A stretch of DNA of 64,000 bases from Christiangramia portivictoriae DSM 23547 (GTDB taxonomy: Bacteria > Bacteroidota > Bacteroidia > Flavobacteriales > Flavobacteriaceae), in assembly GCF_000423045.1 (NCBI RefSeq), contig NZ_AUHF01000001.1, forward strand, positions 372,001-436,000, in the 5' to 3' direction. The notes under the pieces are model-generated. The model was not told the origin of the DNA and made no database searches. It was given only the letters and a program-made list of their open reading frames with translations. A program made the position numbers and the translations under genes. Below, one piece after another: positions 8,972 to 17,987 of this stretch; the first letter of the stretch is position 1; each line of letters starts with the position of its first letter.

Positions 8972-9292
8972 ATGATTATTTATAACGTGACCCTGAACGT
9001 ACAGGAAGAGATCCATGACCAGTGGATGGAGTGGATGCAAAAAGAGCATATCCCGGAAATGTTGAAAACAGGAAAGTTCAGCAAGGCCTTGATGACCAAA
9101 GTAATGGTGCAGGAACCTATGGGTGGCATCACCTATTCGGTACAGTATACTACGGAAAGTAAGGAAATGCTGGAGCGCTATTACAATGAGGATGCCACCA
9201 GAATGCGAGCAAGTTCCAAAGCCTTCGAAGGTAAATTTGTGGCTTTTAGAACTGAACTTGAAATAATTGGTGAACATACTTCACAGGAATAA
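8972..9292 (+). CDS. DUF4286 family protein
   Basis: 106 aa, small, cytoplasmic, no signal peptide. The start MIIYNVTLNV and the segment WMEWMQKEHIPEMLKTGKFSKA match the DUF4286 family, a dimeric alpha/beta-barrel-like ferredoxin fold found widely in Bacteroidota, usually next to rsmA. No enzymatic residues can be assigned. It ends six bases before rsmA. The conserved neighbourhood suggests a housekeeping role near ribosome maturation, but that is inference. Confidence 0.75.
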   Translation: MIIYNVTLNVQEEIHDQWMEWMQKEHIPEMLKTGKFSKALMTKVMVQEPMGGITYSVQYTTESKEMLERYYNEDATRMRASSKAFEGKFVAFRTELEIIGEHTSQE

Positions 9293-9298
9293 TCAACT

Positions 9299-10120
9299 AT
9301 GAAAAATAACAGGCCACCAGGACAGAATTCCAATACAGATGTAAGGGCTAAAAAACATCTTGGTCAGCACTTTTTGACAGATGAGAATATCGCCAGGAAG
9401 ATCGCTGATACTCTGCAATATTCCGGGTATGAAAAAACTTTGGAGATAGGACCGGGGATGGGTGTGCTTACAAAATATCTACTTGAAAAGGATACTGAAG
9501 TTCACGTGATCGAAATCGATTCAGAAAGTGTGGAATATCTGGAAAGTCATTACCTGCATTTGCGTGGTCGAATTCATGAAAAGGACTTTTTAAAACATGA
9601 CCTAGGGAGCATTTTTAAAGAGGAACAGTTCGCTGTAATTGGTAATTTTCCCTATAATATTTCCACACAGATCGTTTTCAAGGTTTTGCAAATGCGTGAC
9701 CAGATTCCTGAATTTTCTGGAATGTTTCAGAAAGAAGTCGCTAAAAGAATTTGTGAAAAGGAAGGAAGCAAAGCTTATGGAATTCTAAGCGTTCTGGTAC
9801 AGGCCTTTTATGAAGCAGAATACCTGTTTACCGTACCTCCAACAGTTTTTAATCCGCCTCCTAAAGTAGATAGCGGAGTGCTACGTTTAAAGCGCAAAGA
9901 AAATTACAGTCTTCCCTGTAATGAAAAGCTGTTTTTCACCGTGGTGAAAACCTCTTTTAACCAGCGTAGAAAAACACTTCGTAATTCTTTAAAAAGTCTT
10001 AATCTTCCAGATAATTTAAGGGAAGATACTATATTTGGCTCTCGACCGGAACAACTCGGTTTCCAGCAGTTTATTGAACTGACGCAAAAAATAGAGCCGT
10101 ATGCAGTTTCAAATAAGTGA
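9299..10120 (+). CDS. rsmA: 16S rRNA (adenine1518-N6/adenine1519-N6)-dimethyltransferase
   Basis: 273 aa (also called KsgA). Dimethylates two adjacent adenosines in helix 45 of 16S rRNA during late 30S assembly. Visible motifs: KKHLGQHFL (residues 18-26), the SAM loop [13 protein letters not shown] (48-60), and the catalytic NFPYNIS at 116-122 (family NLPYNIS). A C-terminal helical domain follows the methyltransferase fold. The last 20 bases overlap the start of mgtE in another frame, implying translational coupling. Confidence 0.96.
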   Translation: MKNNRPPGQNSNTDVRAKKHLGQHFLTDENIARKIADTLQYSGYEKTLEIGPGMGVLTKYLLEKDTEVHVIEIDSESVEYLESHYLHLRGRIHEKDFLKHDLGSIFKEEQFAVIGNFPYNISTQIVFKVLQMRDQIPEFSGMFQKEVAKRICEKEGSKAYGILSVLVQAFYEAEYLFTVPPTVFNPPPKVDSGVLRLKRKENYSLPCNEKLFFTVVKTSFNQRRKTLRNSLKSLNLPDNLREDTIFGSRPEQLGFQQFIELTQKIEPYAVSNK

Positions 10121-11453
10121 AGAATTAATAGACAAGATCCAGTACCTCATCGAACAGGGAAACGATGAGGAATTGTTGTTGCATCTTGAAGATGTGCATC
10201 ATGCTGATATTGCTGAAATTCTTACCGAGATCAACCTGGAAGAAGCCACTTATATCGTTAGGCTTCTGGATAGTGAGAAAACTGCTGAAGCTCTTATGGA
10301 GCTGGAAGAAAATGTTCGGGAACGTATTCTTGAAAATCTTTCTCCCAGTGAGATCGCCTCAGAGCTGAATGAAATGGATACCGATGACGCGGCAGATATT
10401 ATTTCTGAACTGTCACCGGAACTTCAGCAAAATGTAATCGCCGAAATTGAGGATGAAGAGCATGCAGACCATATCGTGGAACTGCTGCGTTACGACGAAG
10501 ATTCTGCCGGGGGTTTGATGGCAAAGGAACTTGTAAAGGTGAACGAAAACTGGAGTGTGACTGGCTGTATGGCCGAGATGCGCAAACAGGCAGAGAACGT
10601 CACCCGTGTTCATTCCATTTATGTCGTTGATTCCAAAAATAAATTAAAGGGTAGACTGTCCCTAAAGGATTTGCTAACCGCACCAAGCAATGCAAATATC
10701 AGCGATGTTTATATTCCACAGGTAGACTATGTAAATGTGCATACTGAAGGTGACGAGGTAGCGCGGATCATGCAAAAATATGACCTGGAAGCGATTCCCG
10801 TCGTAGATGAAATGAGCAGGCTGGTTGGGAGAATTACGGTAGATGATATTCTTGATTTCGTAAGGGAAGAAGCTGAAAAAGATTATCAAATGGCCGCCGG
10901 TATCTCTGAAGATGTGGAGGCCGATGATAACATTTTCAAGCAAACAAGGGCGAGATTACCCTGGTTAATGATCGGGATGTTCGGTGGTCTCGGGGCTGCC
11001 AGTATCATTTCCGGGTTTGAAACCATACTTACCACCTATCCAAATTTACTTGTATTTGTGCCGCTTATCCAGGCAACTGCCGGGAATGTGGGAGTACAGT
11101 CCAGTGCGATCATCGTACAGGGACTGGCGAATGACAGTTTGCGAGGCAATATTTTATCCCGGCTTCTTAAAGAATTTGGCCTGGCTCTTATCAATGGAAC
11201 TTCGATCGCACTGATAGTTTTCGCCATTAGTTCCTATTTCTTTGGAACCAGCATCCAGGAATCGATTAGTATTGGCGTGGCCCTGATCTCTGTGATTGTA
11301 TTAGCGGCTTTAATTGGAACATTCATCCCAATTATTCTGAATAAAAACAATATCGATCCCGCTGTTGCCACCGGACCATTTATTACTACAAGCAATGATG
11401 TTTTCGGGATCCTTACTTATTTTCTTATCGCCAAAGCGATCCTTGGATTCTAG
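10101..11453 (+). CDS. mgtE: Magnesium transporter MgtE
   Basis: 450 aa. A Mg2+-gated Mg2+ channel of the inner membrane. Order of domains: N-terminal superhelical MgtE_N (~1-130), two CBS domains (~135-255, with [14 protein letters not shown] at the end), a connecting helix, then five membrane segments (~285-450). The pore-side motif family [16 protein letters not shown] is present near 325. The acidic N and CBS domains are what senses cytosolic Mg2+ in the family. Overlaps rsmA by 20 nt. Confidence 0.95.
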   Translation: MQFQISEELIDKIQYLIEQGNDEELLLHLEDVHHADIAEILTEINLEEATYIVRLLDSEKTAEALMELEENVRERILENLSPSEIASELNEMDTDDAADIISELSPELQQNVIAEIEDEEHADHIVELLRYDEDSAGGLMAKELVKVNENWSVTGCMAEMRKQAENVTRVHSIYVVDSKNKLKGRLSLKDLLTAPSNANISDVYIPQVDYVNVHTEGDEVARIMQKYDLEAIPVVDEMSRLVGRITVDDILDFVREEAEKDYQMAAGISEDVEADDNIFKQTRARLPWLMIGMFGGLGAASIISGFETILTTYPNLLVFVPLIQATAGNVGVQSSAIIVQGLANDSLRGNILSRLLKEFGLALINGTSIALIVFAISSYFFGTSIQESISIGVALISVIVLAALIGTFIPIILNKNNIDPAVATGPFITTSNDVFGILTYFLIAKAILGF

Positions 11454-11484
11454 CACTATTTTACGGCTTCTGCCAAATCATTCT

Positions 11485-11492
11485 TAACTTTG
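11485..11492 (+). promoter_or_regulatory. -7 box of the 2-hydroxyacid dehydrogenase gene
   Basis: TAACTTTG, a perfect TAnnTTTG, lies in the 101-nt gap before the chosen ATG (11555). A TTTT at 11459-11462 is the only -33 candidate. Confidence 0.55.
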
Positions 11493-11554
11493 CAGCAGGC
11501 ATTTTCAGTAGATCACTGAAAGTGTGAAAATTGCTAAATTCAAACAAGAAAGAC

Positions 11555-12532
11555 ATGAATATCCTGCACGCAGATACCAATCACCCCATATTAATGAAGA
11601 AACTGGCTGAAGCCGGTCATCACAATATAGAAGGCTTTGAGCAAGGCCGGGAAGAAACGCTTCAGAATCAACATTTATACGACGGTATCGTGATAAGAAG
11701 TCGGTTTAAGATCGACAGGGAATTCATGGACGCTGCGCCTAACTTAAAATTTATTGCCCGGGTTGGTGCCGGACTCGAAAGTATTGACGTGGAATATGCT
11801 CAGGAACGCGGAATCAAACTTTTCTCTGCGCCAGAAGGAAATGCCAATGCGGTAGGAGAACACGCCCTTGGAATGCTGTTATCCCTGTTTAACAGGCTCA
11901 ACAAAGCAGATCGTGAAGTTCGGGAAGGTCTCTGGCACCGGGAAGAAAACCGCGGTGTGGAACTTGATGGAAAAACAGTTGGCCTGATTGGCTACGGAAA
12001 CATGGGAAAAAGTTTTGCGAAAAAATTGAGAGGTTTTGATGTGGACGTTATTTTCTATGATCTGAAGGAGGGAATTGCAGATGAGAATGCAAGACAGGTT
12101 TCCTACGATGAATTTTTTGAAAAAGCAGATGTAGTGAGTTTGCATACTCCATTGACAGAGAAGACCCATCAAATGATCAATAAGGAATTTATCGCTAACT
12201 TTAAGAAGCCATTCTGGTTTATCAATACAGCCAGAGGGAAAAGTGCGATAACAGAAGATCTTGTGGAAGCCTTGAAAGAAGGGAAAATTCTAGGTGCAGG
12301 GCTGGATGTACTGGAATATGAGAAGTCCAGCTTTGAAAGTCTTTTTGGTAATAAAAAGAACGTAAGCATAAGTGCGGCAGATCCTATTCCGGAAGCTTTA
12401 AGAGAGCTTATGTTCATGCCACATACACTATTGAGTCCGCATGTAGCGGGATGGACCCGGGAATCTCACGAGAAACTGGCAACGGTAATTGCAGATAAGA
12501 TCATTGAAAGTTTTGGTCGAGTAGAGCAGTAG
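11555..12532 (+). CDS. D-isomer-specific 2-hydroxyacid dehydrogenase (phosphoglycerate dehydrogenase-like)
   Basis: 325 aa from the ATG at 11555. NAD-binding Rossmann motif GLIGYGNMGKSFAKKL is near residue 147. The catalytic Arg is in NTARGKSA, and the His is in the SPHVAGWTRESHEK segment. No ACT or ASB regulatory domain follows, so it is the short form; SerA is possible but the substrate is not determined. A TTG at 11531 extends the frame by eight codons, but the ATG preceded by an A-rich stretch fits the family start (MNILHADTN). Likely monocistronic. Confidence 0.82.
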   Translation: MNILHADTNHPILMKKLAEAGHHNIEGFEQGREETLQNQHLYDGIVIRSRFKIDREFMDAAPNLKFIARVGAGLESIDVEYAQERGIKLFSAPEGNANAVGEHALGMLLSLFNRLNKADREVREGLWHREENRGVELDGKTVGLIGYGNMGKSFAKKLRGFDVDVIFYDLKEGIADENARQVSYDEFFEKADVVSLHTPLTEKTHQMINKEFIANFKKPFWFINTARGKSAITEDLVEALKEGKILGAGLDVLEYEKSSFESLFGNKKNVSISAADPIPEALRELMFMPHTLLSPHVAGWTRESHEKLATVIADKIIESFGRVEQ

Positions 12533-12575
12533 ACGTTTTACTTTACCACTTTCAACCAATATAAATTAATGCCTT

Positions 12576-12986
12576 ATGAAAAACAGGGTCACAGGTTTGG
12601 GAGGTTTCTTTTTTAAAACAAAAGATGCTGATGCTACAAAGAGCTGGTACCATCAGCATCTGGGTTTGGATACAGATCAATATGGCTGTACTTTCTGGTG
12701 GAAGGATCAACAAGGGAATGATTGCTCAACACAATGGAGCCCGATGGATCATCAAACTGAATATTTCAAGCCTTCGGACAAACAATTTATGATGAATTTC
12801 AGGGTAGAAAACCTGGAAGAATTACTGAAGGTTTTGAAAACTGAAGGAGTAGAAGTTGTAGGCGAAATGGAAACCTATGATTATGGTAAGTTTGGATGGA
12901 TCCTGGATCCGGAAGGAAACAAAATTGAATTATGGGAGCCGGTAGATCAGGTTTTCCTGGATCAGAAAGCAAAAGATAACCAATAA
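12576..12986 (+). CDS. VOC (glyoxalase/bleomycin-resistance fold) family protein
   Basis: 136 aa. A two-module betaalpha-beta-beta-beta fold: GLGGFFFKTKDADATKSWYHQHLGL (written here only as the opening module) at residues ~6-30, and the closing DPEGNKIELWEPV near 115, where Glu is a usual metal ligand. Homologues act on small electrophiles or bind antibiotics; the substrate is unknown. It has its own strong terminator, shared with the convergent gene at 13032. Confidence 0.8.
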   Translation: MKNRVTGLGGFFFKTKDADATKSWYHQHLGLDTDQYGCTFWWKDQQGNDCSTQWSPMDHQTEYFKPSDKQFMMNFRVENLEELLKVLKTEGVEVVGEMETYDYGKFGWILDPEGNKIELWEPVDQVFLDQKAKDNQ

Positions 12987-13014
12987 AAAAAGCCATGCAT
13001 CGCATGGCTTTTTT
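12987..13014. terminator. Bidirectional terminator between the VOC and NAD(P)-binding genes
   Basis: 12-bp stem AAAAAGCCATGC (12987-12998) / GCATGGCTTTTT (13002-13013) with a 3-nt loop. The A-run on one side and T-run on the other let it work on both strands, between convergent genes. Confidence 0.9.
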
Positions 13015-13031
13015 CTGAATTCAATATTTTA

Positions 13032-13685
13032 TTAAGCTTTGGTGGTAAGATCCAGTAAAGCTTCTTTGATCGACTGTTGTCCTTCGATCGCTTCAAAAGT
13101 CATATTCTTTACTAAAGGATCTGCCAGTGACATCACCAATAGAAATGCCACATCATCCCTGGAAATCTCACCTCGTTTTCCAAGTGAACCTTCTGCAACT
13201 TCAACCTTGGCCAGTCCTATATCATCGGTTAATGCACCTGGTCTAACGATCGTATAATTCAACCCGCTTGCACGAAGATAGTCATCAGCTTCTTTTTTTG
13301 CTTCCAGGTAATGTTTCAGATCTTCATTTTTCGAAGGATCATCTGCAGCCATCGCGCTTAACATCACAAACTTCTGAACTCTTGAATTTTTAGCGGCATC
13401 TATAAGTTTCTTGGCACCTTCCTGGTCTACAGCGATTGTTTTCTCCTCGCTGGTCGCACCACCAGATCCTGCGGCGAAGATCACCTTGTCGATACCTTTC
13501 ATGGTGTGACTTACATCTCCTTCAAGATCTCCCATTACGGCTTCCACATCCATATCTTCGAACTGCTGTCTCTGCTCCTCTTTCCTAATAAGTGCCAGCG
13601 GATTAAAACTTTCAGAATTATTCAGGATTTCGATCACTCTTTTTCCTGTAGCACCGGTTGCACCGGCTATTAAAATATTTTCCAT
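13032..13685 (-). CDS. NAD(P)-binding atypical short-chain dehydrogenase (NmrA/SDR5-like)
   Basis: 217 aa. N-terminal Rossmann signature ILIAGATGATGKRVIEIL at residues 4-21 (GATGxxG type). A downstream YLEAKKEADDYLRASGLNYTIVRPG carries the YxxxK-like pair (Tyr and Lys in LKHYLEAKKEAD) and the RPG loop typical of atypical SDRs used as NAD(P)H sensors or quinone-type reductases. Function is unknown. It is the last gene of the minus-strand run that begins with the GNAT pair at 17887, 86 nt after olsF. Confidence 0.78.
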   Translation of the reverse strand: MENILIAGATGATGKRVIEILNNSESFNPLALIRKEEQRQQFEDMDVEAVMGDLEGDVSHTMKGIDKVIFAAGSGGATSEEKTIAVDQEGAKKLIDAAKNSRVQKFVMLSAMAADDPSKNEDLKHYLEAKKEADDYLRASGLNYTIVRPGALTDDIGLAKVEVAEGSLGKRGEISRDDVAFLLVMSLADPLVKNMTFEAIEGQQSIKEALLDLTTKA

Positions 13686-13771
13686 GTTGTTAGCTTTTAT
13701 AGCTGCAAGTTAAGAATCAGGCATTCCAATATCCAGTAAAAACATCAGAATAACAGTATCTTAACAGCGGT

Positions 13772-15583
13772 TCATTGCTCATTTGTGCCTGCTGCTGCTC
13801 GTTCTTCAAGTTCCTTCTGAAACTCTTCCATAACCGGTCTCACGGTGCTCTCCGGCAGATCTGCGATCCTGATGTACATAAGGCCATCTACCGCATCATT
13901 GAACAAAGGATCTACATTGAAGGCAACTACCTTGGCATTCTGTTTTATATATTTCTTGATAAGTACCGGCAGTCTTAAGTTTTCGGGTTCCAGCTCGTCA
14001 ATGATACGATCAAATTTGTTGAGGTCTGCTTCGCTTTCGTCAAATACAAGGTCTTTGTCTGCGTCTACCAGTTTTACCTTAAACTCTTTCTTTGGATGCA
14101 CATACTGTGCAACATAAGGATCGTAATAATTGGACTTCATGAATTCGATCATCAGCGATTTTGAAAAATTACTGAATTTGTCGCTAATGGTAACTCCGCC
14201 AATAAGGTATTTATGCTCAGGAAAACGTAGCGTACAATGCACAATTCCTTTCCAGAGCAGGAATAAAGGCATTGGTTTTAGCTGGTATTCTTTAATAATA
14301 AAAGCCCGGCCCATTTCGATGCTCTCGCTCATCATCTTATACAGTTCTGGTTCAAAACCAAACAGGTCCTGCAGGTAAAAACCATCAATACCGTGTGCAG
14401 CAAAGATTTCATTGCCCATTCCCATTCTGTACGCACCGGCGATCTTTTCGGCTTCACGATCCCAGAGAAACAGGTGATGGTAATGATCGTCAAATTTATC
14501 CAGATCTACGCTTTTATTAGTGCCTTCTCCTACTTCCCGAAAGGTGATTTCCCTCAGTCTGCCAATTTCATTGAGAATATTTGGGATCACTTCGCGTTTG
14601 GCCAGGAATACTTCATAGTTTTTGCTCTGCAGAAGTCGTTTATCCATTTTACGGCAATTCTCGACCTCATTGATCATTAATGCAGAATTGGTTTCTTCAG
14701 CGACGTCTTTTGGAGATCTGGGGATCTTCAATGTCCTTGGAAGCTTCGAGAGTAATTTTTTCTTTTCGAAAACATTGGCAAGCATATATGTTTTACGGCG
14801 CAAAAACGCGGTATAGGCTTCCAGATTGGTGTGTTCCTTTTGATCTTCTACTGAAATTGGGTGGCCAATTCTAACCTTGATCTTCCTGCGTTTCTGGGAA
14901 AGCATTTCACTGGGTAACTTTGCGGTACGCAGCACATCGCTCATACTGGCCAGGCGGTAAAAAAACAAACTGTTTTTCGCATGAAAATAGATTGGTAGCA
15001 CCGGGACTTTCGATTTCTGGATAAGCTTCATGGCTGAAGGTTCCCAGGGTCTATCCACGATCAGGTGATTGTCCTTGCTGGTTGAAACTTCCCCTGCAGG
15101 AAAAATTCCCAAAGCATTGCCGGCTTTGAGATGTGCGATCGATTTTTTCATGCCCCCTAAACTCGACCTGGCCTCCTTATGATCTTCAAAAGGATTTACC
15201 GGTAGAATATAAGGTTTAAGTGGATCTAGACGATGTAGAAGAAAATTGGCAATTACTTTGTAATCAGGTCTTTTTTGAAGCACCAGTTTCATCAGGATCA
15301 TTCCATCGATACCGCCAAGAGGGTGATTGGAAACAGTAATAAATGCACCGTCCTTCGGAATTCGTTTCAGATCTTTTTCTGGAATATCAAAATCGATCTC
15401 AAATTCATTAAGAATAGCGTCTATAAATTCTATTCCATTAAGGTTTTTTCGTTGATCGTACTCACGATTGATACGGGAAAGTTTCGTAGTCTTCAGGATT
15501 AGCCAGCCTATGCTGTCTCCAATAAAGCCAAATTTCCGAAGGTTCATCACTTCGGCTACTTCTCTTGCACTTACGATTCCCAT
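13772..15583 (-). CDS. olsF: Bifunctional ornithine-lipid acyltransferase, OlsF type (LPLAT + GNAT fusion)
   Basis: 603 aa. Residues ~70-270 form a lysophospholipid acyltransferase domain with VSNHPLGGIDG, the acceptor motif of this branch, and GIFPAGEVS further on. Residues ~320-540 form a GNAT/hemolysin-like N-acyltransferase domain (GAYRMGMGNEIF, LWKGIVHCTLRFP). This O-acyltransferase + N-acyltransferase fusion is the organisation of OlsF, which in Serratia and Flavobacterium johnsoniae makes ornithine lipid from ornithine and acyl-ACP. The head amino acid (ornithine, glycine or lysine) cannot be told from sequence. Membrane-associated. Sits 33 nt after the aspartate kinase. Confidence 0.8.
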   Translation of the reverse strand: MGIVSAREVAEVMNLRKFGFIGDSIGWLILKTTKLSRINREYDQRKNLNGIEFIDAILNEFEIDFDIPEKDLKRIPKDGAFITVSNHPLGGIDGMILMKLVLQKRPDYKVIANFLLHRLDPLKPYILPVNPFEDHKEARSSLGGMKKSIAHLKAGNALGIFPAGEVSTSKDNHLIVDRPWEPSAMKLIQKSKVPVLPIYFHAKNSLFFYRLASMSDVLRTAKLPSEMLSQKRRKIKVRIGHPISVEDQKEHTNLEAYTAFLRRKTYMLANVFEKKKLLSKLPRTLKIPRSPKDVAEETNSALMINEVENCRKMDKRLLQSKNYEVFLAKREVIPNILNEIGRLREITFREVGEGTNKSVDLDKFDDHYHHLFLWDREAEKIAGAYRMGMGNEIFAAHGIDGFYLQDLFGFEPELYKMMSESIEMGRAFIIKEYQLKPMPLFLLWKGIVHCTLRFPEHKYLIGGVTISDKFSNFSKSLMIEFMKSNYYDPYVAQYVHPKKEFKVKLVDADKDLVFDESEADLNKFDRIIDELEPENLRLPVLIKKYIKQNAKVVAFNVDPLFNDAVDGLMYIRIADLPESTVRPVMEEFQKELEERAAAGTNEQ

Positions 15584-15616
15584 AATTGCCTGGTTTGGTT
15601 AGTTTCTGACCTAAAA

Positions 15617-16870
15617 TCAATCTTCTGCTACCAGTTGAACGGTGTTTTGGGTCAGTTGTTTTAAAAGTACGGTTTTATCCTTTTCCAGGCTAGCGATCGC
15701 TTCAGCATCAAAATGCCTGATGGTATAGAGAGAAACACCCGTTTTATAATCCACCTTGAACCTCGCCTTAAGATGCTGTATCAGTTTTTCCAGTTGATTG
15801 AATTTATTATCCACGCAAACTTTAAAACTAATGGCTGAATTTTGAATAAGATCCACCTTCATTTGGTACTTATGGAAAAGTTTGAATATTTCTGAAATAT
15901 TTTCTTCTACCATAAAGCTGAAATCCAGAGAGGACAGTGAGATGAGGACCTGGTTCTTCTTAACGATAAAGCAGGGCACTTCAGGAAAAATAGTTCTGCC
16001 TTTACTAACCGCAGTACCTTCTTCCGATGGATTTATAAAAGATCGAACATAAAGCGGGATTTCCTTTCGCTGTAATGGCTGAAGTGTTTTAGGATGAATG
16101 ACCGAAGCTCCATAAAACGCCAGTTCAATAGCTTCTTCATATGAGATCTGGTTGAGTAAATGTGTCTCGGAAAAGTACCGTGGATCTGCATTTAAAACAC
16201 CAGCCACATCTTTCCAGATCGTTACATTTTCAGCATTAAGGCAGTAAGCCAGTATTGCAGCGGAATAATCTGAACCTTCCCGGCCTAATGTCGTCGTGAA
16301 ATTGTTCGCGTCTGAAGCAATAAAACCCTGTGTAATATTGAGTTTGGCCGTGTCGATATGATCAAGTACAAGATCCTGAGTTGATCTCCAGTTTACCTGT
16401 GCCTCGCGGTTAGTACTATCTGTCTTAATGAATTGTCTCGCATCCAGCCACTGTGAAGGGATCTGCATACTATTAAGATACTCGCTGACGATCGTGGTTG
16501 AAAGCAGCTCTCCAAAGCTCACAACCTGATCGTACACGAAATCATACTGAGTGGACCTGTTATGCTCTAAAAAGTTCTCAAGTTCGGTAAAAAGCTTTTG
16601 AATTTTAGCAAAAACGTGTGCTCTAGTATCTGGAAAAAGCTCCTGCATGATCTCCAGATGATAAGTTTTCACTTCTTCCAGGATATTATTGATTTTGGAG
16701 TTTTGTAAATACTCCTGTACAACGAGTTCCAGAGCATTCGTGGTTTTCCCCATCGCAGAAATGACGATCAGTTTTTCCGCAGTTCCAGTAACTTTAAGAA
16801 CCTTCAGGAGATTACGAACGCCTTCCGCATTTTTTACCGAAGCGCCTCCAAACTTAAATACTTTGATCAC
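15617..16870 (-). CDS. lysC: Aspartate kinase, monofunctional
   Basis: 417 aa. Phosphorylates aspartate, the first step to Lys, Thr, Met and diaminopimelate. N-terminal KFGGASV is at residues 5-11; GREGSDYSAAILA is the Asp/ATP region near 200. Two ACT-type regulatory segments occupy ~300-400. There is no fused homoserine dehydrogenase. The start is GTG at 16870, and its first base is also the last base of the upstream GNAT stop (TAGTG), so the two are translationally coupled. The sequence is more divergent than the large flavobacterial ThrA-type enzyme, so this is probably a second aspartate kinase. Confidence 0.9.
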   Translation of the reverse strand: MIKVFKFGGASVKNAEGVRNLLKVLKVTGTAEKLIVISAMGKTTNALELVVQEYLQNSKINNILEEVKTYHLEIMQELFPDTRAHVFAKIQKLFTELENFLEHNRSTQYDFVYDQVVSFGELLSTTIVSEYLNSMQIPSQWLDARQFIKTDSTNREAQVNWRSTQDLVLDHIDTAKLNITQGFIASDANNFTTTLGREGSDYSAAILAYCLNAENVTIWKDVAGVLNADPRYFSETHLLNQISYEEAIELAFYGASVIHPKTLQPLQRKEIPLYVRSFINPSEEGTAVSKGRTIFPEVPCFIVKKNQVLISLSSLDFSFMVEENISEIFKLFHKYQMKVDLIQNSAISFKVCVDNKFNQLEKLIQHLKARFKVDYKTGVSLYTIRHFDAEAIASLEKDKTVLLKQLTQNTVQLVAED

Positions 16871-17343
16871 TATTTTTTTACATTTTTATGGATGCCACTT
16901 TCTTCCATATGCACTGTTTTCCAGCTCTCCTTGATTTGTGCACCTGTGTTTTCATAAAATTCGATCGCATTTCTATTTCCTTCTGAAACGACCCATTCTA
17001 TACGTTTAACGCCATGATCATGGCCATATTTCACGACCTGTTGGTATAAAGCTCCGCCAAGACCGGTTCCACGCATACTTTCACGAACGATAAGATCTTC
17101 CAGATGTACAGTTCTTCCTTTCCAGGTAGAAAACCTGAAATATACCAGCGCCATACCCTCAATCTTACCAGATACATCGGCAACAAAACATTTAAAGTTT
17201 TCGTGCTCAAAACCCTCTTTTTCCAGGGCGGCAACATCCACCTCTACGTCTTCCAGATGATTTTCATGTGCAGCTAGTTCCTTTATAAGTTCCAGAACAT
17301 CGCGCATGTCTTCACGTCTGGCTTCTCTAATTGTATATTCCAT
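16870..17343 (-). CDS. GNAT N-acetyltransferase, SSAT/thialysine-acetyltransferase-like (copy 2)
   Basis: 157 aa, single GNAT domain. The acetyl-CoA loop is in ESMRGTGLGGALYQQV (~85-100), preceded by WKGRTVHLEDLIV. The layout follows spermidine/thialysine acetyltransferases. It is a tandem paralogue of the gene at 17399: both share the order RDM-DVL-LI-ELA, GMALVYFR-STWKG-TVHLEDL-VRES and VKRIEWVV. The substrate is not known. Its stop codon shares one base with the GTG start of aspartate kinase. Confidence 0.85.
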   Translation of the reverse strand: MEYTIREARREDMRDVLELIKELAAHENHLEDVEVDVAALEKEGFEHENFKCFVADVSGKIEGMALVYFRFSTWKGRTVHLEDLIVRESMRGTGLGGALYQQVVKYGHDHGVKRIEWVVSEGNRNAIEFYENTGAQIKESWKTVHMEESGIHKNVKK

Positions 17344-17398
17344 AAGTCTAATTTTCTCAAAAATAGGGATTGTAGACGATAAGTATATTAAAGCCGTA

Positions 17399-17887
17399 TT
17401 AAAGCATGTTTTTATTTAGGAGATAGGCATGCATTCCTTCTGCATCCATTTGTACCGTATCCCAGTCCTGCATGACATTGGCGCCAGTTCTGCGATAGAA
17501 ATCGGCAGCATTTGTATTCCAGTTTAGTACCACCCATTCTATTCTTTTTACTTTTTCTTCGGAAGCAAATTTGATCACGCGGCTGTAAAGAGCAGATCCC
17601 AGACCTTTACCTCTATAGCTCTCCCTAACTACCAGGTCTTCAAGATGAACAGTTTTTCCTTTCCAGGTGGAATACCTGAAATAAACAAGTGCCATTCCAT
17701 GGATCTTGCCTTCAACTTCAGCCACAAAGCAGGTAAACAAAGGCAGCTCACCAAAACCATCCCTTATAAGATCCTCTTCAGTAATTATTACGGCGTCCGG
17801 CTCCTTTTCGAAAACAGCGAGTTCCCTGATAAGACCAAGAACGTCCTGCATATCCCGGGCTTCCGCTTTTCTAATGTTAATTTCCAT
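17399..17887 (-). CDS. GNAT N-acetyltransferase, SSAT/thialysine-acetyltransferase-like (copy 1)
   Basis: 162 aa from the ATG at 17887 (MEINIRKAEARDMQDV); an ATG six codons upstream is less like the family. One GNAT domain with ESYRGKGLGSALY as the CoA loop and LNWNTNAADFYRRTGA, the segment typical of diamine/thialysine acetyltransferases. It stands 55 nt upstream of its paralogue, clearly a local duplication that has since diverged (the C-terminal ends differ most). First gene of the run leading to aspartate kinase and olsF. Confidence 0.85.
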   Translation of the reverse strand: MEINIRKAEARDMQDVLGLIRELAVFEKEPDAVIITEEDLIRDGFGELPLFTCFVAEVEGKIHGMALVYFRYSTWKGKTVHLEDLVVRESYRGKGLGSALYSRVIKFASEEKVKRIEWVVLNWNTNAADFYRRTGANVMQDWDTVQMDAEGMHAYLLNKNML

Positions 17888-17987
17888 ATAAATACTTTTA
17901 TACAAATTTAAACAATAGTAACATTGCCAGCGAAATCGTTATAGTAAGATCAAATTTTAATACTTTAGCGCCCAGAAACGCAACTTC

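Noticed and set aside
8693-9277. A 194-codon open frame on the minus strand
   Set aside because: It lies over the end of the TPR gene and DUF4286 on the plus strand, both of which match known families; codon pattern and lack of homology-like motifs mark it as a shadow.
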